DNA of 64,000 bases from Adhaeribacter soli (GTDB taxonomy: Bacteria; Bacteroidota; Bacteroidia; Cytophagales; Hymenobacteraceae). The translations under genes and the position numbers were made by a program. Below, one piece after another: positions 16,009-24,563 of this stretch. The notes below the pieces were generated by a model. It was not told the origin of the DNA. It searched no databases and saw only the letters and a program-made list of their open reading frames with translations. The DNA is taken from contig NZ_VTWT01000001.1 in assembly GCF_008727925.1 (NCBI RefSeq), positions 62,001 through 126,000 on the forward strand, read 5' to 3'. How positions within the stretch are numbered: position 1 is the first letter of the stretch; each line of letters begins with the position of its first letter.

Positions 16009-16863
16009 TTAGCTCGCCTTCACAAAGTTAAACATAAACCGGTTTACCAGTTCGGGGTTTTCGTGGTGCAACCAGTGCGAGGCATCTTTCAGGAAAATCA
16101 GTTGCCCGTTCGTGCATTTTTCGATGCTGGGCAAAGCCATTTCTTCGCTCAGGAAGGTGTCTTTTTTACCCCACAGCAATAGCGTGGGTACTTCAATGGA
16201 TTCGGAAATCTCCAGTCTGGCAACGGGGTTAGCACGATACCAGTGCAGCATCGCTTTTAGGGCGCCGGGATGTTTCCAGGCGGTTTTATAGTATTTCAGG
16301 TCTTCGGAAGAAAAAGCATTTTTGGCTGCCGAAGTAGTCATACTCAGTTCCAGGATCTTGTAATTGAAGGCTTTGCAAACTGCTTCCGGCAGCCAGGGCA
16401 GTTGAAAGAAACCGGCGTACCAGCTCTTTAGCATTTGCTTCGGATGGCTTTTCAGAAAACTTTTCATTACTTCCGGGTGCGGCATATTCAGGACGATCAG
16501 TTTTTCGAGCAGTTCCGGGTAGCGGTCGGCCACCGTCCAGGCTACCGCCCCGCCCCAATCATGGCCTGTCAAAATTACTTTTTGGTTCGTTACCTGCTTA
16601 ATTAGTTCCGCAATATCCGTTGAAAGAATATTGAGGTGGTACGCTGCTTCGCCCTGGGGTTTGCTGCTCAGGTTATAGCCGCGCTGGTCCGGTGCAATCA
16701 CCCGGAAACCGTTGGCAGCAAAATAGGCCAGTTGGTGTTTCCAGCCGTACCAGAACTCCGGAAACCCGTGCAGGAAAAGCATTAGGGTGCCATCCGCCGG
16801 ACCGGCTTCCCTGGTGTGGAGCGTTACTTTGTTTACCTGGTAAGTTTTTTCCTCAAATTCCAT
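16009..16863 (-). CDS. Alpha/beta hydrolase, epoxide-hydrolase-like
   Basis: The 284-residue protein has the alpha/beta hydrolase core with oxyanion-hole HGFPEFW at 32-38, nucleophile-elbow GHDWGG with D102 at 100-105, and the catalytic histidine near H263 (SHWLHHE). An aspartate nucleophile plus the HGFPE motif is characteristic of soluble epoxide hydrolases and haloalkane/haloacetate dehalogenases. Tyrosines in the cap region (for example KYYKTAW) fit an epoxide hydrolase. No signal peptide, so cytoplasmic. Substrate not predictable from context. Confidence 0.9.
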   Translation of the reverse strand: MEFEEKTYQVNKVTLHTREAGPADGTLMLFLHGFPEFWYGWKHQLAYFAANGFRVIAPDQRGYNLSSKPQGEAAYHLNILSTDIAELIKQVTNQKVILTGHDWGGAVAWTVADRYPELLEKLIVLNMPHPEVMKSFLKSHPKQMLKSWYAGFFQLPWLPEAVCKAFNYKILELSMTTSAAKNAFSSEDLKYYKTAWKHPGALKAMLHWYRANPVARLEISESIEVPTLLLWGKKDTFLSEEMALPSIEKCTNGQLIFLKDASHWLHHENPELVNRFMFNFVKAS

Positions 16864-17080
16864 ATCGTTTCTTACTCCAAAACAAAAAGAAGAGTGCAGG
16901 GCCGTGCCCTTGCCGCCTAATTTTCTTTAGAAGGCTTTCCGCCAGGCGGTTTCGGGTAGAATTACTGAGATTTATTGCCTAATTTAGCCAGCCTTAAGAT
17001 CAAACTTTCGCCCGGGATCAGCTTTACAAATGCAATGCTGATTTTCCGAAAAAGGCGAACCCGAATACCCGAACCGATAA

Positions 17081-19573
17081 ATGCTACGCCTGAAACCAAA
17101 CTTAAACCGCCTTTTTTTACTTTTTTGCTTATCGTTTTTCATTTCCGACCTGCAAGCCCAGGCGCCCCGCAAACCCGATGCTGCTGAAATCCTGCAGGGC
17201 CTTAAAAAGCTGAATGTGGTGGGTTCCGCCCTGTACGTGGCCGCCCACCCCGACGATGAAAACACGGCCCTGATTGCTTGGCTGGCAAACGAAAAACTGG
17301 TAAATACCGGCTACTTATCCTTAACCCGCGGAGACGGCGGCCAGAACCTGATCGGCCCCGAGATCCGTGACCAGCTCGGCCTGATCCGCACCCAGGAATT
17401 GCTGCAGGCCCGGCGCATAGACGGCGGGCAGCAGTTTTTCACCCGCGCCAACGATTTTGGTTTTTCGAAAGATTACCAAGAAACCCTCACGCTCTGGGAC
17501 AAGGAACAGGTGCTCGCCGATATGGTCTGGACGATCCGCAAGTTTAAGCCGGACGTAATGGTTACCCGTTTTTCCACGCAACCCGGCGGCACGCACGGCC
17601 ACCATACCACTTCCGCCATTCTGGCTTCCGAAGCTTTCGATGCCGCCGCCGATCCAAAACGCTTTCCGGAGCAACTGAAATATGTTTCCGTCTGGCAACC
17701 CAAGAGAGTGCTCTGGAATACGTCCTCGTTCTTCTATACCGATAAAAAGTTCGACCCGACCGGGAAACTTACCATCCAGACGAGCACTTTCAATCCGGTT
17801 CTGGGAAAAGCGTACACCGAAATTTCCGCCGCCAGCCGGAGCATGCACAAAAGCCAGGGTTTCGGCAGCGCGCCTAATTACGGCGTGGTTACCGATTATC
17901 TGGAGCACACCAAAGGCAGCAAAGCTGAAAAAGACCTGTTCGAAGGCATAGACCTGACCTGGAACCGCGTTGCCGGCGGCAAAACCGTAGGAAAACTGGC
18001 GCAAAAAGTGCTGAACCAGTTCGATCCGCAAAATCCGGCGGCCAGTATTCCGGGCTTGCTGCAGTTGAAAGCTGCCATCGAAAAAATGCCGGAAAACGTT
18101 TACAAGGAAACCAAACTGGCAGAAATTCAGGACCTGATAAAAAATTGCGCCGGCATGTTCTTAGAAGTAACCGCCACGCAAAGCACCGCCACGCCCGGCG
18201 AAACGGTAACGCTGAATGCCGTAGCCGTAAACCGTACCAATATCAACGTGCAGCTGCAGCAGGTTTCCATTCCGAATCTGAACAAAACTTCCGAAGTAAA
18301 TCAGAAGCTTACCAAAGAACTGAACCCGCTGAAAATAGAAGCAAAATTGCAGGCCGATATGCCGTATTCCCAACCGTACTGGCTGCGCGAAAAAGGCACC
18401 GAAGGCATGTTTGCCGTGGCCGATCAGCAGCTTATCGGGCTGCCGGAAAATCCGCCGGCTTTATCGGCTACTTTTTCGGTTTTAATTAATAACGTTCCGT
18501 TTACCTATACCGTGCCGGTGGTTTTCAAACGTACCGATCCGGTAGAAGGCGAAGTGTACAAACCTTTCGTAATTACCCCGCCGGTTTACGTGAACATTCA
18601 GGAGAAAGTGTACATGTTTCCGGATGAACAGCCGCGCACGGTTCAGGTAAAAGTAAAGGCCGGAAAAGAAAATGCGGAGGGTTCGGTGGCTTTACAGGTA
18701 CCCGCCGGCTGGCGCGTAGAACCCGCTTCCATTCCCTTCAGCCTGAAATTGAAAGATGAAGACCAGTTGGTTTCATTTCAGGTTTTCCCGGCTAAGAATC
18801 AAAGCGAAGGAAGTTTAAAAGCTGTAGCTACGCTCGATGGAAAAACCTACGGCAACAGCCTGGTAACCATTCAATACAGCCACATCCCGACGCAATTATT
18901 ATTTTCGGAAGCCACTGCTAAAGCCGTGCGCCTGAACCTGCAGAAAAAAGGAAACACGATCGCCTACATCATGGGTGCCGGCGACGAAGTTCCGGCCAGT
19001 TTAAAGCAGATTGGCTACAAAGTAGTGCCCCTCCAAGCCGATGAACTTTCGCTTGCTACCCTCAAGCAATTCGATGCGGTAGTAATTGGCGTGCGCGCTT
19101 ACAATACAGTAAACCAGCTGAAATTTGCCCAGCCCGCTTTAATGGAATATGTGAAAGACGGCGGTACAATGGTGGTACAATACAATGTAAATAATGGTTT
19201 GGTTACTTCCGAGCTGGGGCCATACCCGTTCAAAATTTCCCGCGACCGCATAACGGTAGAAAATTCCGAGGTCCGCATATTAGAACCGAACCATCCGGTG
19301 CTGAATTTCCCGAACAAAATTACCGCCGCCGATTTTGAAGGCTGGGTGCAGGAGCGGGGCCTGTATTTTCCGAACGAATGGGATAAAAAATACGACGTGG
19401 TAATTTCCGGCAACGATCCCGGCGAACCGGCTAAAAATGGCGGCCTCCTGGTAGCAAAATACGGCAAAGGCTATTACGTGTATACCGGTTATTCCTTCTT
19501 CCGCCAGTTGCCGGCCGGCGTACCCGGCGCTTACCGCCTGTTCACTAATTTAATTTCTGTAGGGAAGAAGTAA
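17081..19573 (+). CDS. Large secreted PIG-L family deacetylase
   Basis: The 830-residue protein has a signal peptide (about 1-27), an N-terminal PIG-L/LmbE de-N-acetylase domain (about 45-300) with zinc-binding AHPDDE at 55-60 and HGHH at 172-175, then a long C-terminal region (about 375-830) with beta-sandwich-like segments (for example NEW-TPGETVTLNAVAVNRT) and a Rossmann-like end that includes RAYNTVNQL. Typical stand-alone PIG-L proteins such as BshB are about 230-250 residues, so this belongs to the long extracytoplasmic type found in Bacteroidota. It would remove N-acetyl groups from amino sugars or glycoconjugates in the periplasm. A membrane peptide and a sodium:solute symporter follow on the same strand, suggesting uptake of the product. 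Confidence 0.9.
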   Translation: MLRLKPNLNRLFLLFCLSFFISDLQAQAPRKPDAAEILQGLKKLNVVGSALYVAAHPDDENTALIAWLANEKLVNTGYLSLTRGDGGQNLIGPEIRDQLGLIRTQELLQARRIDGGQQFFTRANDFGFSKDYQETLTLWDKEQVLADMVWTIRKFKPDVMVTRFSTQPGGTHGHHTTSAILASEAFDAAADPKRFPEQLKYVSVWQPKRVLWNTSSFFYTDKKFDPTGKLTIQTSTFNPVLGKAYTEISAASRSMHKSQGFGSAPNYGVVTDYLEHTKGSKAEKDLFEGIDLTWNRVAGGKTVGKLAQKVLNQFDPQNPAASIPGLLQLKAAIEKMPENVYKETKLAEIQDLIKNCAGMFLEVTATQSTATPGETVTLNAVAVNRTNINVQLQQVSIPNLNKTSEVNQKLTKELNPLKIEAKLQADMPYSQPYWLREKGTEGMFAVADQQLIGLPENPPALSATFSVLINNVPFTYTVPVVFKRTDPVEGEVYKPFVITPPVYVNIQEKVYMFPDEQPRTVQVKVKAGKENAEGSVALQVPAGWRVEPASIPFSLKLKDEDQLVSFQVFPAKNQSEGSLKAVATLDGKTYGNSLVTIQYSHIPTQLLFSEATAKAVRLNLQKKGNTIAYIMGAGDEVPASLKQIGYKVVPLQADELSLATLKQFDAVVIGVRAYNTVNQLKFAQPALMEYVKDGGTMVVQYNVNNGLVTSELGPYPFKISRDRITVENSEVRILEPNHPVLNFPNKITAADFEGWVQERGLYFPNEWDKKYDVVISGNDPGEPAKNGGLLVAKYGKGYYVYTGYSFFRQLPAGVPGAYRLFTNLISVGKK

Positions 19574-19587
19574 TTATACGATAAAAT

Positions 19588-19668
19588 GCTGGTTCAAGTT
19601 TGAGCGAAGCGGTAACTTGGACCTACCAATGATCTGAAGTTTGTAACTTCAGTGAGGCGAAGCCTCAG
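19588..19668 (+). repeat. Three-hairpin repeat element (family C), copy 2
   Basis: Same order of three small palindromes as at 13169-13266, shortened in the third (TGAGGCGAAGCCTCA). Confidence 0.85.
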
Positions 19669-19805
19669 AGAGCGCATTGCTGCTAAATTGAAAGTAGCAA
19701 GTGCTGCTCAGGCTTGTGGATCCCATGCAAAGAAATATTATTTCGACTTTTTTTAAGAAAGCCAAGCGGGAATCAGCGAGAAGAAGTAGCTTTTAGATGT
19801 GAAAA

Positions 19806-19904
19806 CCTCCCCCTTGCCCCCTCCAAAGGGGGACTTTTCGCAGATGTAATTTCTGGAATTACATTATCTGATAAAGTACCCCTTTGGAGGGGGCAGGGGG
19901 AGGT
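19806..19904. repeat. C/G-tract inverted repeat (family D), copy 1
   Basis: CCTCCCCCTTGCCCCCTCC at the left and its inverted copy GGAGGGGGCAGGGGGAGG at the right enclose a small inner palindrome (ATGTAATTTCTGGAATTACAT, core at 19843-19863). Related inverted pairs are at 23175-23281, and a single arm at 32120-32152. Confidence 0.8.
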
Positions 19905-19941
19905 AAAAAACGCTACCAAATTCCTCAAAAAACAAAACACG

Positions 19942-20070
19942 ATGCAGCAAAACGAAGAAAACGATAACCCCCCGCTTTTTAAGAGCTGGAAGGGCATGTA
20001 CTGGCTCGTGCTGGGCGCCCTGATCTTTCAGATAATTTTGTATTACGCCATAACCCGGTATTTCGAATGA
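19942..20070 (+). CDS. 42-residue single-pass membrane peptide upstream of the symporter
   Basis: The ATG at 19942 gives a 42-residue peptide with a short polar N-terminus and one transmembrane helix (about residues 18-40, WKGMYWLVLGALIFQIILYY). Its stop codon overlaps the symporter start in an ATGA arrangement (20067-20070), a strong sign of translational coupling. The longer frame from 19714 would run through the family D repeat and is not credible. Small helical partners encoded just before SSS transporters are known in other systems; a role as accessory subunit is inferred only from this coupling. Confidence 0.72.
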   Translation: MQQNEENDNPPLFKSWKGMYWLVLGALIFQIILYYAITRYFE

Positions 20071-21800
20071 GTTATATAGATTGGTTTGTATTGCTGGGAA
20101 CCGTGGTGTTTATTACGGTTTACGGCATCTGGAAAACGCGCGGCACCCAGAACATTGAAGGCTACCTGAAAGGCAACAACTCCGAGAAATGGTGGACCAT
20201 CTGCCTTTCCATTATGGCTACTCAGGCCAGCGCCATTACGTTTCTTTCCACCCCCGGACAAGCCTACGAAGACGGCATGCGGTTCCTGCAGTTCTACTTT
20301 GGCCTGCCCATTGCCATGGTTATTATTTGCGTTACCTTCATCCCGATCTATTACAAACTGAAGGTCTATACCGCGTATGAATTCCTCGAAAGTCGCTTCG
20401 ATCTGAAAACCCGGTCGCTGGCAGCTTTCCTGTTTCTGGTGCAGCGCGGACTGGCGGCCGGTATTACCATATATGCGCCGGCCATTATCCTTTCCACTAT
20501 TCTGGGTTGGAACATTAACCTGACTAACATTTGCGTGGGCGCACTGGTGATTGCCTACACGGTTTCCGGCGGCACCAAGGCGGTAAGCGCTACGCAAAAG
20601 CAACAAATGGCCGTGATGATGGGGGGAATGATCATTGCCGGTATTGTGGTGGTGCACATGCTGCCTGCCCAGGTTTCGTTTGGCGATGCCGTGCAGGTAG
20701 CCGGCGAAATGGGCAAGCTGAACCTGGTAAATTTTGACTTCAGCTGGACCGACCGCTACAATGTCTGGTCCGGGGTTACGGCCGGCTTGTTCCTGTTCAT
20801 GTCGTATTTCGGCACCGACCAGAGCCAGGTGGCGCGTTACCTTTCCGGCAAATCCATTTCCGAGATCCGGACCGGTTTGCTCTTCAATGGTTTGCTGAAG
20901 ATCCCAATGCAATTCATTATTCTTTTTATCGGGGTGATGGTGTTCGTGTTTTACCAATTTGTGCAGCCGCCACTGTATTTCAATAAAGTAGAAACCGATA
21001 AGCTTGCTAATACCGAGCAAGCGGCCCAGTTCCGTGAATTAGAAGTAAAGCACCAGCAGAACTTTCAGGCAAAATCGGAGCAGGTGCAGGTAATGGTAAA
21101 TGCGCTGCAGGCCGGAAACGATACCAACGTGGAAACTGCCCGCCAAAGCCTGAACAGTATCCAGGAAGAAGGAAAAAGTATCCGCAAAGAAGTGAAGGAT
21201 CTGCTGAAAAAAGCCAACCCGAATACCGAAGCCCGCGACACCGATTATGTGTTCATTTCCTTCGTGATGCAGTACATGCCGGTTGGCCTGATCGGGTTGC
21301 TGATGGCCGTAATTATTTGCGCCGCCATGTCTTCCACTTCTTCCGAACTGAACGCCTTGGCTTCTACCAGCCTGATCGATATTTACCGCCGCTCGGTTAA
21401 AAAAGAAGCCTCCGAAAAGCACTACCTGAACATGTCGCGGTTGCTGACTTTTGCCTGGGGCGTACTCGCGATTTTCTTCGCCACCCTGGCTTCCCGCATG
21501 GAGAATTTAATTCAGGCCGTAAACATTCTGGGTTCTATTTTCTACGGTACTATCTTGGGCATTTTCGTAGTAGCCTTTTACTTTAAATACGTTAAATCGA
21601 ACGCCGTTTTCTGGGCCGCCGTTTTAGCAGAACTAATCGTTATTGCCACCTACGTACAAACCGACATCGGCTTTTTATGGCTGAACCCGATCGGTTGTTT
21701 ACTCGTGATCTTCTTCGGTTTTATGTTCCAGGTTTTATTCGGCAGGAAGCTGGAACCGGTTGAAATTGGTATAGAAAAGCCTCTGAAAAGTGGAAAGTGA
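20067..21800 (+). CDS. Sodium:solute symporter (SSS family)
   Basis: The 577-residue protein has about 13 predicted transmembrane segments and SSS-family sequence features: the N-terminal region with WWTICLSIMATQASAITF, the GGTKAVSATQKQQ stretch near residue 170 and the STSSELNALASTS stretch near 424. An unusual feature is a hydrophilic, helix-forming insertion at about residues 308-390, rich in Glu, Gln, Lys and Asn, between two membrane segments. It would import a solute, perhaps a sugar or sialic-acid-like compound released by the PIG-L deacetylase upstream; that substrate is inference from context. Translation is coupled to the 42-residue peptide. Confidence 0.93.
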   Translation: MSYIDWFVLLGTVVFITVYGIWKTRGTQNIEGYLKGNNSEKWWTICLSIMATQASAITFLSTPGQAYEDGMRFLQFYFGLPIAMVIICVTFIPIYYKLKVYTAYEFLESRFDLKTRSLAAFLFLVQRGLAAGITIYAPAIILSTILGWNINLTNICVGALVIAYTVSGGTKAVSATQKQQMAVMMGGMIIAGIVVVHMLPAQVSFGDAVQVAGEMGKLNLVNFDFSWTDRYNVWSGVTAGLFLFMSYFGTDQSQVARYLSGKSISEIRTGLLFNGLLKIPMQFIILFIGVMVFVFYQFVQPPLYFNKVETDKLANTEQAAQFRELEVKHQQNFQAKSEQVQVMVNALQAGNDTNVETARQSLNSIQEEGKSIRKEVKDLLKKANPNTEARDTDYVFISFVMQYMPVGLIGLLMAVIICAAMSSTSSELNALASTSLIDIYRRSVKKEASEKHYLNMSRLLTFAWGVLAIFFATLASRMENLIQAVNILGSIFYGTILGIFVVAFYFKYVKSNAVFWAAVLAELIVIATYVQTDIGFLWLNPIGCLLVIFFGFMFQVLFGRKLEPVEIGIEKPLKSGK

Positions 21801-21845
21801 AAACAGGAGGAATGCTTCCGGTTTATGATCTGATCCTGGCATTTT

Positions 21846-21989
21846 CATTGCCGTCTGCTTTAGCTGAAGGATTGCAGGCTGTTTGTAGAAAGCATTTCAT
21901 CCTAATTATTGCTGCTGTACTTTTGAAATTCGACTACAGCCTCTAGGAATAAGCCTTGCTGTTCCGTCAGCTAAAGCAGACGGCAATGA
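21846..21989. repeat. Inverted pair of family B elements
   Basis: CATTGCCGTCTGCTTTAGCTG (21846 on) and CCGTCAGCTAAAGCAGACGG (21964 on) are inverted copies of the same element about 95 bases apart, in the spacer between two convergent genes. Confidence 0.85.
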
Positions 21990-22010
21990 AACCACTTTTT
22001 AATACAAAAA

Positions 22011-22038
22011 AGCCCTTCCTGCATTAACAGGAAGGGCT
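22011..22038 (-). terminator. Intrinsic terminator downstream of the DUF2911 gene
   Basis: AGCCCTTCCTG and CAGGAAGGGCT form an 11-bp perfect stem with a 6-base loop, followed on the minus strand by a T run. The plus strand also has a T-rich tail, so it may work for the convergent symporter gene too. Confidence 0.85.
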
Positions 22039-22061
22039 TCATTTTTAGATAATGAGGAAGA

Positions 22062-22928
22062 TTATTTCATTTTCTTCCACTCGGCAATCGCCTTCTCATT
22101 CATCTTTACATAATCGTCGTTCTTGGCTTCTTTCGCCAAGGCAATAGATCTTTCGGCAGATTTTATAGCCGCTTTATAGTCTTTATTCTTGGCTTCAATT
22201 TTTGCCTGGGTGTGCAGGTTCCAGAATTTCGGGTCTTTTTCGTTCGCCTTTTTGATCCAGTCTAAAGCCAGTTTCGGATCTTTGTTGTTTTCCAGATAGT
22301 AAACCGCCGCGGAAGCATAAGTAGCTGGCGTGGCATCTTTGCCGTTAATTACTTTCTCCTGAATCTGGGCCATCACTTTGCTTTCCACTTCGGTAGCAAG
22401 TTTAAACTTAACCGAAGTCTTATCCCAAAGCAGCTCCATGTTGGCTGTTGCCGGGGTAAGGTCGGCAAAATTAATGGTGAAGGTTTCGGTTTTATCTTCG
22501 GTTTTTGTTGGTTTTACTTTAAAGCGGGCTACATCTTCGGCTTCTTTGTAGTCGCCGGTGCTGCCACCCAGTTTGGTGTTTTTATTAAGCACTACGGTCC
22601 ACTCATTTTCGGTCGGAATGGTATAAAGCGCGTACTCGCCGGCCGGAACTTTAATGCCTTCAATCGTTACTTCATCCGGGAAATTAATGAGGGTAGCATT
22701 GTTGGCGCCGGTTCTCCAGGCTTTGCCGTAAGTTACAACTTCGCCATAAGCCTTGCGGCCTTTCATGCTCGGGCGCGAATATTTTACCGTAATGTCGGTC
22801 AGGCCCACACGCTGGGTAACGGTGCTGATCGGGCTCGGAGCCGGCATGTTGATCTGGGCCTGTACGTTGGCAGCGCCTAAAACACAGGCAGCAAATGCCA
22901 GCACAATGCCTTTTTTAATGTTTTTCAT
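22062..22928 (-). CDS. DUF2911 domain protein with C-terminal helical repeats
   Basis: The 288-residue protein has a signal peptide (residues 1-24, cut after VQA), a DUF2911 domain (about 26-170) with RPSMKGRKAYG, YGKAWRTGANNAT and GEYALYTIP, and a helical C-terminal part (about 190-288) resembling TPR units (LALDWIKKANEKDPKFWNLH, AAIKSAERSIALAKEAK). The combination is common in secreted Bacteroidota proteins; no enzymatic role is established. It is a single-gene unit with its own terminator. Confidence 0.9.
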   Translation of the reverse strand: MKNIKKGIVLAFAACVLGAANVQAQINMPAPSPISTVTQRVGLTDITVKYSRPSMKGRKAYGEVVTYGKAWRTGANNATLINFPDEVTIEGIKVPAGEYALYTIPTENEWTVVLNKNTKLGGSTGDYKEAEDVARFKVKPTKTEDKTETFTINFADLTPATANMELLWDKTSVKFKLATEVESKVMAQIQEKVINGKDATPATYASAAVYYLENNKDPKLALDWIKKANEKDPKFWNLHTQAKIEAKNKDYKAAIKSAERSIALAKEAKNDDYVKMNEKAIAEWKKMK

Positions 22929-23356
22929 AAGTTTTCTTGCAATGGGTTAATAGAACATTGCTGTAATATTACTAAAAAGCGGAGAAAACTTATAGGGAAT
23001 GATCTGAAATATTGCTTCCGGCTAATAAAGTAACTGCCTGAAAAGGACGCTGGTAAAAGCTTCCAGAATGCAAACTTTCTCAAAAATGCTATGAATTTCA
23101 AGCAAAAAAATCAGGGATAAGCTGCTTGCTTTAGGAGTTGCCAAGCCTTATTCCTGACCTTACGCAGTTATGTAAAAAGTCCCCCTTTGGAGGGGGTAGG
23201 GGGAGGTTTTTACTTGGTTTGATCTTATTAAAAAAAATCAGATAAATCTCCTGTCCTCCCCAACCCCGTCCAAAGGGGGACAAAAAATATCTTGCGCAAA
23301 GTCAGTTATATAATAAAGGTCCAGCTACCAATTTCCAACTACCATCATCCAAATAC
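22929..23356. other. Intergenic region with a family D inverted pair
   Basis: A G/C-tract arm (23175-23212) and its inverted partner (23255-23281) are the main features. The rest is AT-rich spacer holding the promoter of the DUF2911 gene. No gene supported. Confidence 0.6.
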
Positions 23357-24175
23357 CTATTTCTTCGGCACCATGTACTCGTTCTTCCTGGCCACCTTTT
23401 CGGCTACGGCTTCGAGCCAGGGTTTACCGGTGGCCGCTAAAAGCTCCGATTCATTCCAGGCTTGTTCGGCTTTTAGGGCATCGTCGGGTTCACAGAAATA
23501 AAGTTCATGCGCCGGTTTTTTCGTTACTTTCAGGCCACAGGAACGGAGCATGGCTTCGATGCAGGCATGGTTGGGCGCCCACCAGTTGGTAATATCGCCG
23601 GCTAGTTTCTTCTCGATAAAGGCCATTACAGGCCAGCCGGCTTGCTGCATCTGTTCCCGTTCATCGATCCCGAAATCGTCCGGCACTTCCGCTACTTTAT
23701 TACCCGGCATGGTAAGCGTCTGAAATACCATCAGTTTGCGAAGTTTTTGCGAAAGGATATCGAGGGAAAGCAGGGGGTAACGCAAATGGTACATTACACC
23801 CATGTACCAGATCAGGTCAAATTTTCGATCCAAACGAGCTACGTCATAAACCTGCATTTGCTGAAGCTCAATTTTATCTTCCAGTCCGAATTGCTTTGCC
23901 ACCCAGGACGCTTGCTTCAGGTAATGCGGATCGATGTCGATGGCCAGTACATTGGCGCCGCGTTTGGCTAATTCAATGGAATAAAAACCCGCGTTGCAGC
24001 CAATATCCAGCACCTGCCAACCCGAAAGGTCTTCCGGCAAGTGCGGCGCAATATCCACCCATTTAAAGCGGGGAAAATCGCCGAGTAAATGGTTCGGAGC
24101 GGTTTGGGTGCCGTCGGGCAGATGAATATTGTGAAACCAGGGGCTTAGATTTTCAATGTCCTGTTGCAGGTTCAT
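23357..24175 (-). CDS. SAM-dependent methyltransferase, TIGR04290-like
   Basis: The 272-residue class I methyltransferase has motif I LDIGCNAGFYS at 56-66 and an acidic beta-2 end at AIDID (78-82). The N-terminal SPWFHNIHLPDG and the WAPNHACIEAMLR near residue 200 match a family that I recall as TIGR04290 methyltransferases, found in glycosyltransferase clusters. It resembles tRNA-cmo5U-synthase-like CmoB enzymes in fold. Here it is the last gene of the glycan island, separated from the preceding glycosyltransferase by a 386-base spacer that holds a large inverted repeat. A sugar or glycan O-methylation role is inferred from context. Confidence 0.85.
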   Translation of the reverse strand: MNLQQDIENLSPWFHNIHLPDGTQTAPNHLLGDFPRFKWVDIAPHLPEDLSGWQVLDIGCNAGFYSIELAKRGANVLAIDIDPHYLKQASWVAKQFGLEDKIELQQMQVYDVARLDRKFDLIWYMGVMYHLRYPLLSLDILSQKLRKLMVFQTLTMPGNKVAEVPDDFGIDEREQMQQAGWPVMAFIEKKLAGDITNWWAPNHACIEAMLRSCGLKVTKKPAHELYFCEPDDALKAEQAWNESELLAATGKPWLEAVAEKVARKNEYMVPKK

Positions 24176-24255
24176 CGGCAGGGTTGGTTAGAAATAAAAG
24201 AAGCGTAAATTCATTTACGCCTCCGGCCGGAATAAGATATACCGGGTAAGTATCA

Positions 24256-24563
24256 GAATCAGGATTTACTGGATTTAAGGATTATCAGGACTTTAGTTTT
24301 TTCCTGATTTTCTTGCTGTTTATAGTCTTCCGGAGGGGACTGCAAACTTTAGATGAAACAGGAAGTCTCTGACTTCCCCACAATACCATGAGCTTTCCGG
24401 AAATGTTTGTCAGCATGTAGCAGCGCCGTCGGAGACGGCTTGTTTCATTGGAACTTTGCAGTCCTCCTCCGGAAGACTACAAAGATCGACGAGCGACTGA
24501 GCCAACCAGTATCAGGAAAAAACTAAAGTCCTGAAAATCCTTAAATCCTGAGAATCCCGATTC
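24256..24563. repeat. 308-bp nested inverted repeat between methyltransferase and glycosyltransferase genes
   Basis: Outer arms of 52 bases (24256-24307 and 24512-24563) are about 90% complementary. Inner arms of about 24 bases (24323-24346 and 24455-24479; CTTCCGG and TTTGCAGTC cores) follow, then a 9-base pair (GATGAAACA with TGTTTCAT). The tip carries two small hairpins, GGAAGTC-TCT-GACTTCC (24361-24377) and GCCGTC-GGA-GACGGC (24425-24439), separated by a single-stranded loop. The right outer arm overlaps the stop codon of the glycosyltransferase gene. Confidence 0.9.

Noticed and set aside
19714-19941. Upstream extension of the 42-residue membrane peptide
   Set aside because: It would read through the family D C/G-tract inverted repeat and has no conserved character.
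20043-21020. 325-codon minus-strand open frame opposite the symporter
   Set aside because: Antisense shadow of a clear SSS transporter; low-complexity His/Asn/Gly content.
21837-21852. Second sigma-54-like sequence TGGCAT-N5-TTGC
   Set aside because: It has correct GG-GC spacing but lies after the symporter gene, pointing into a convergent spacer with no downstream plus-strand gene, and its -12 part is inside a family B repeat. Probably chance.
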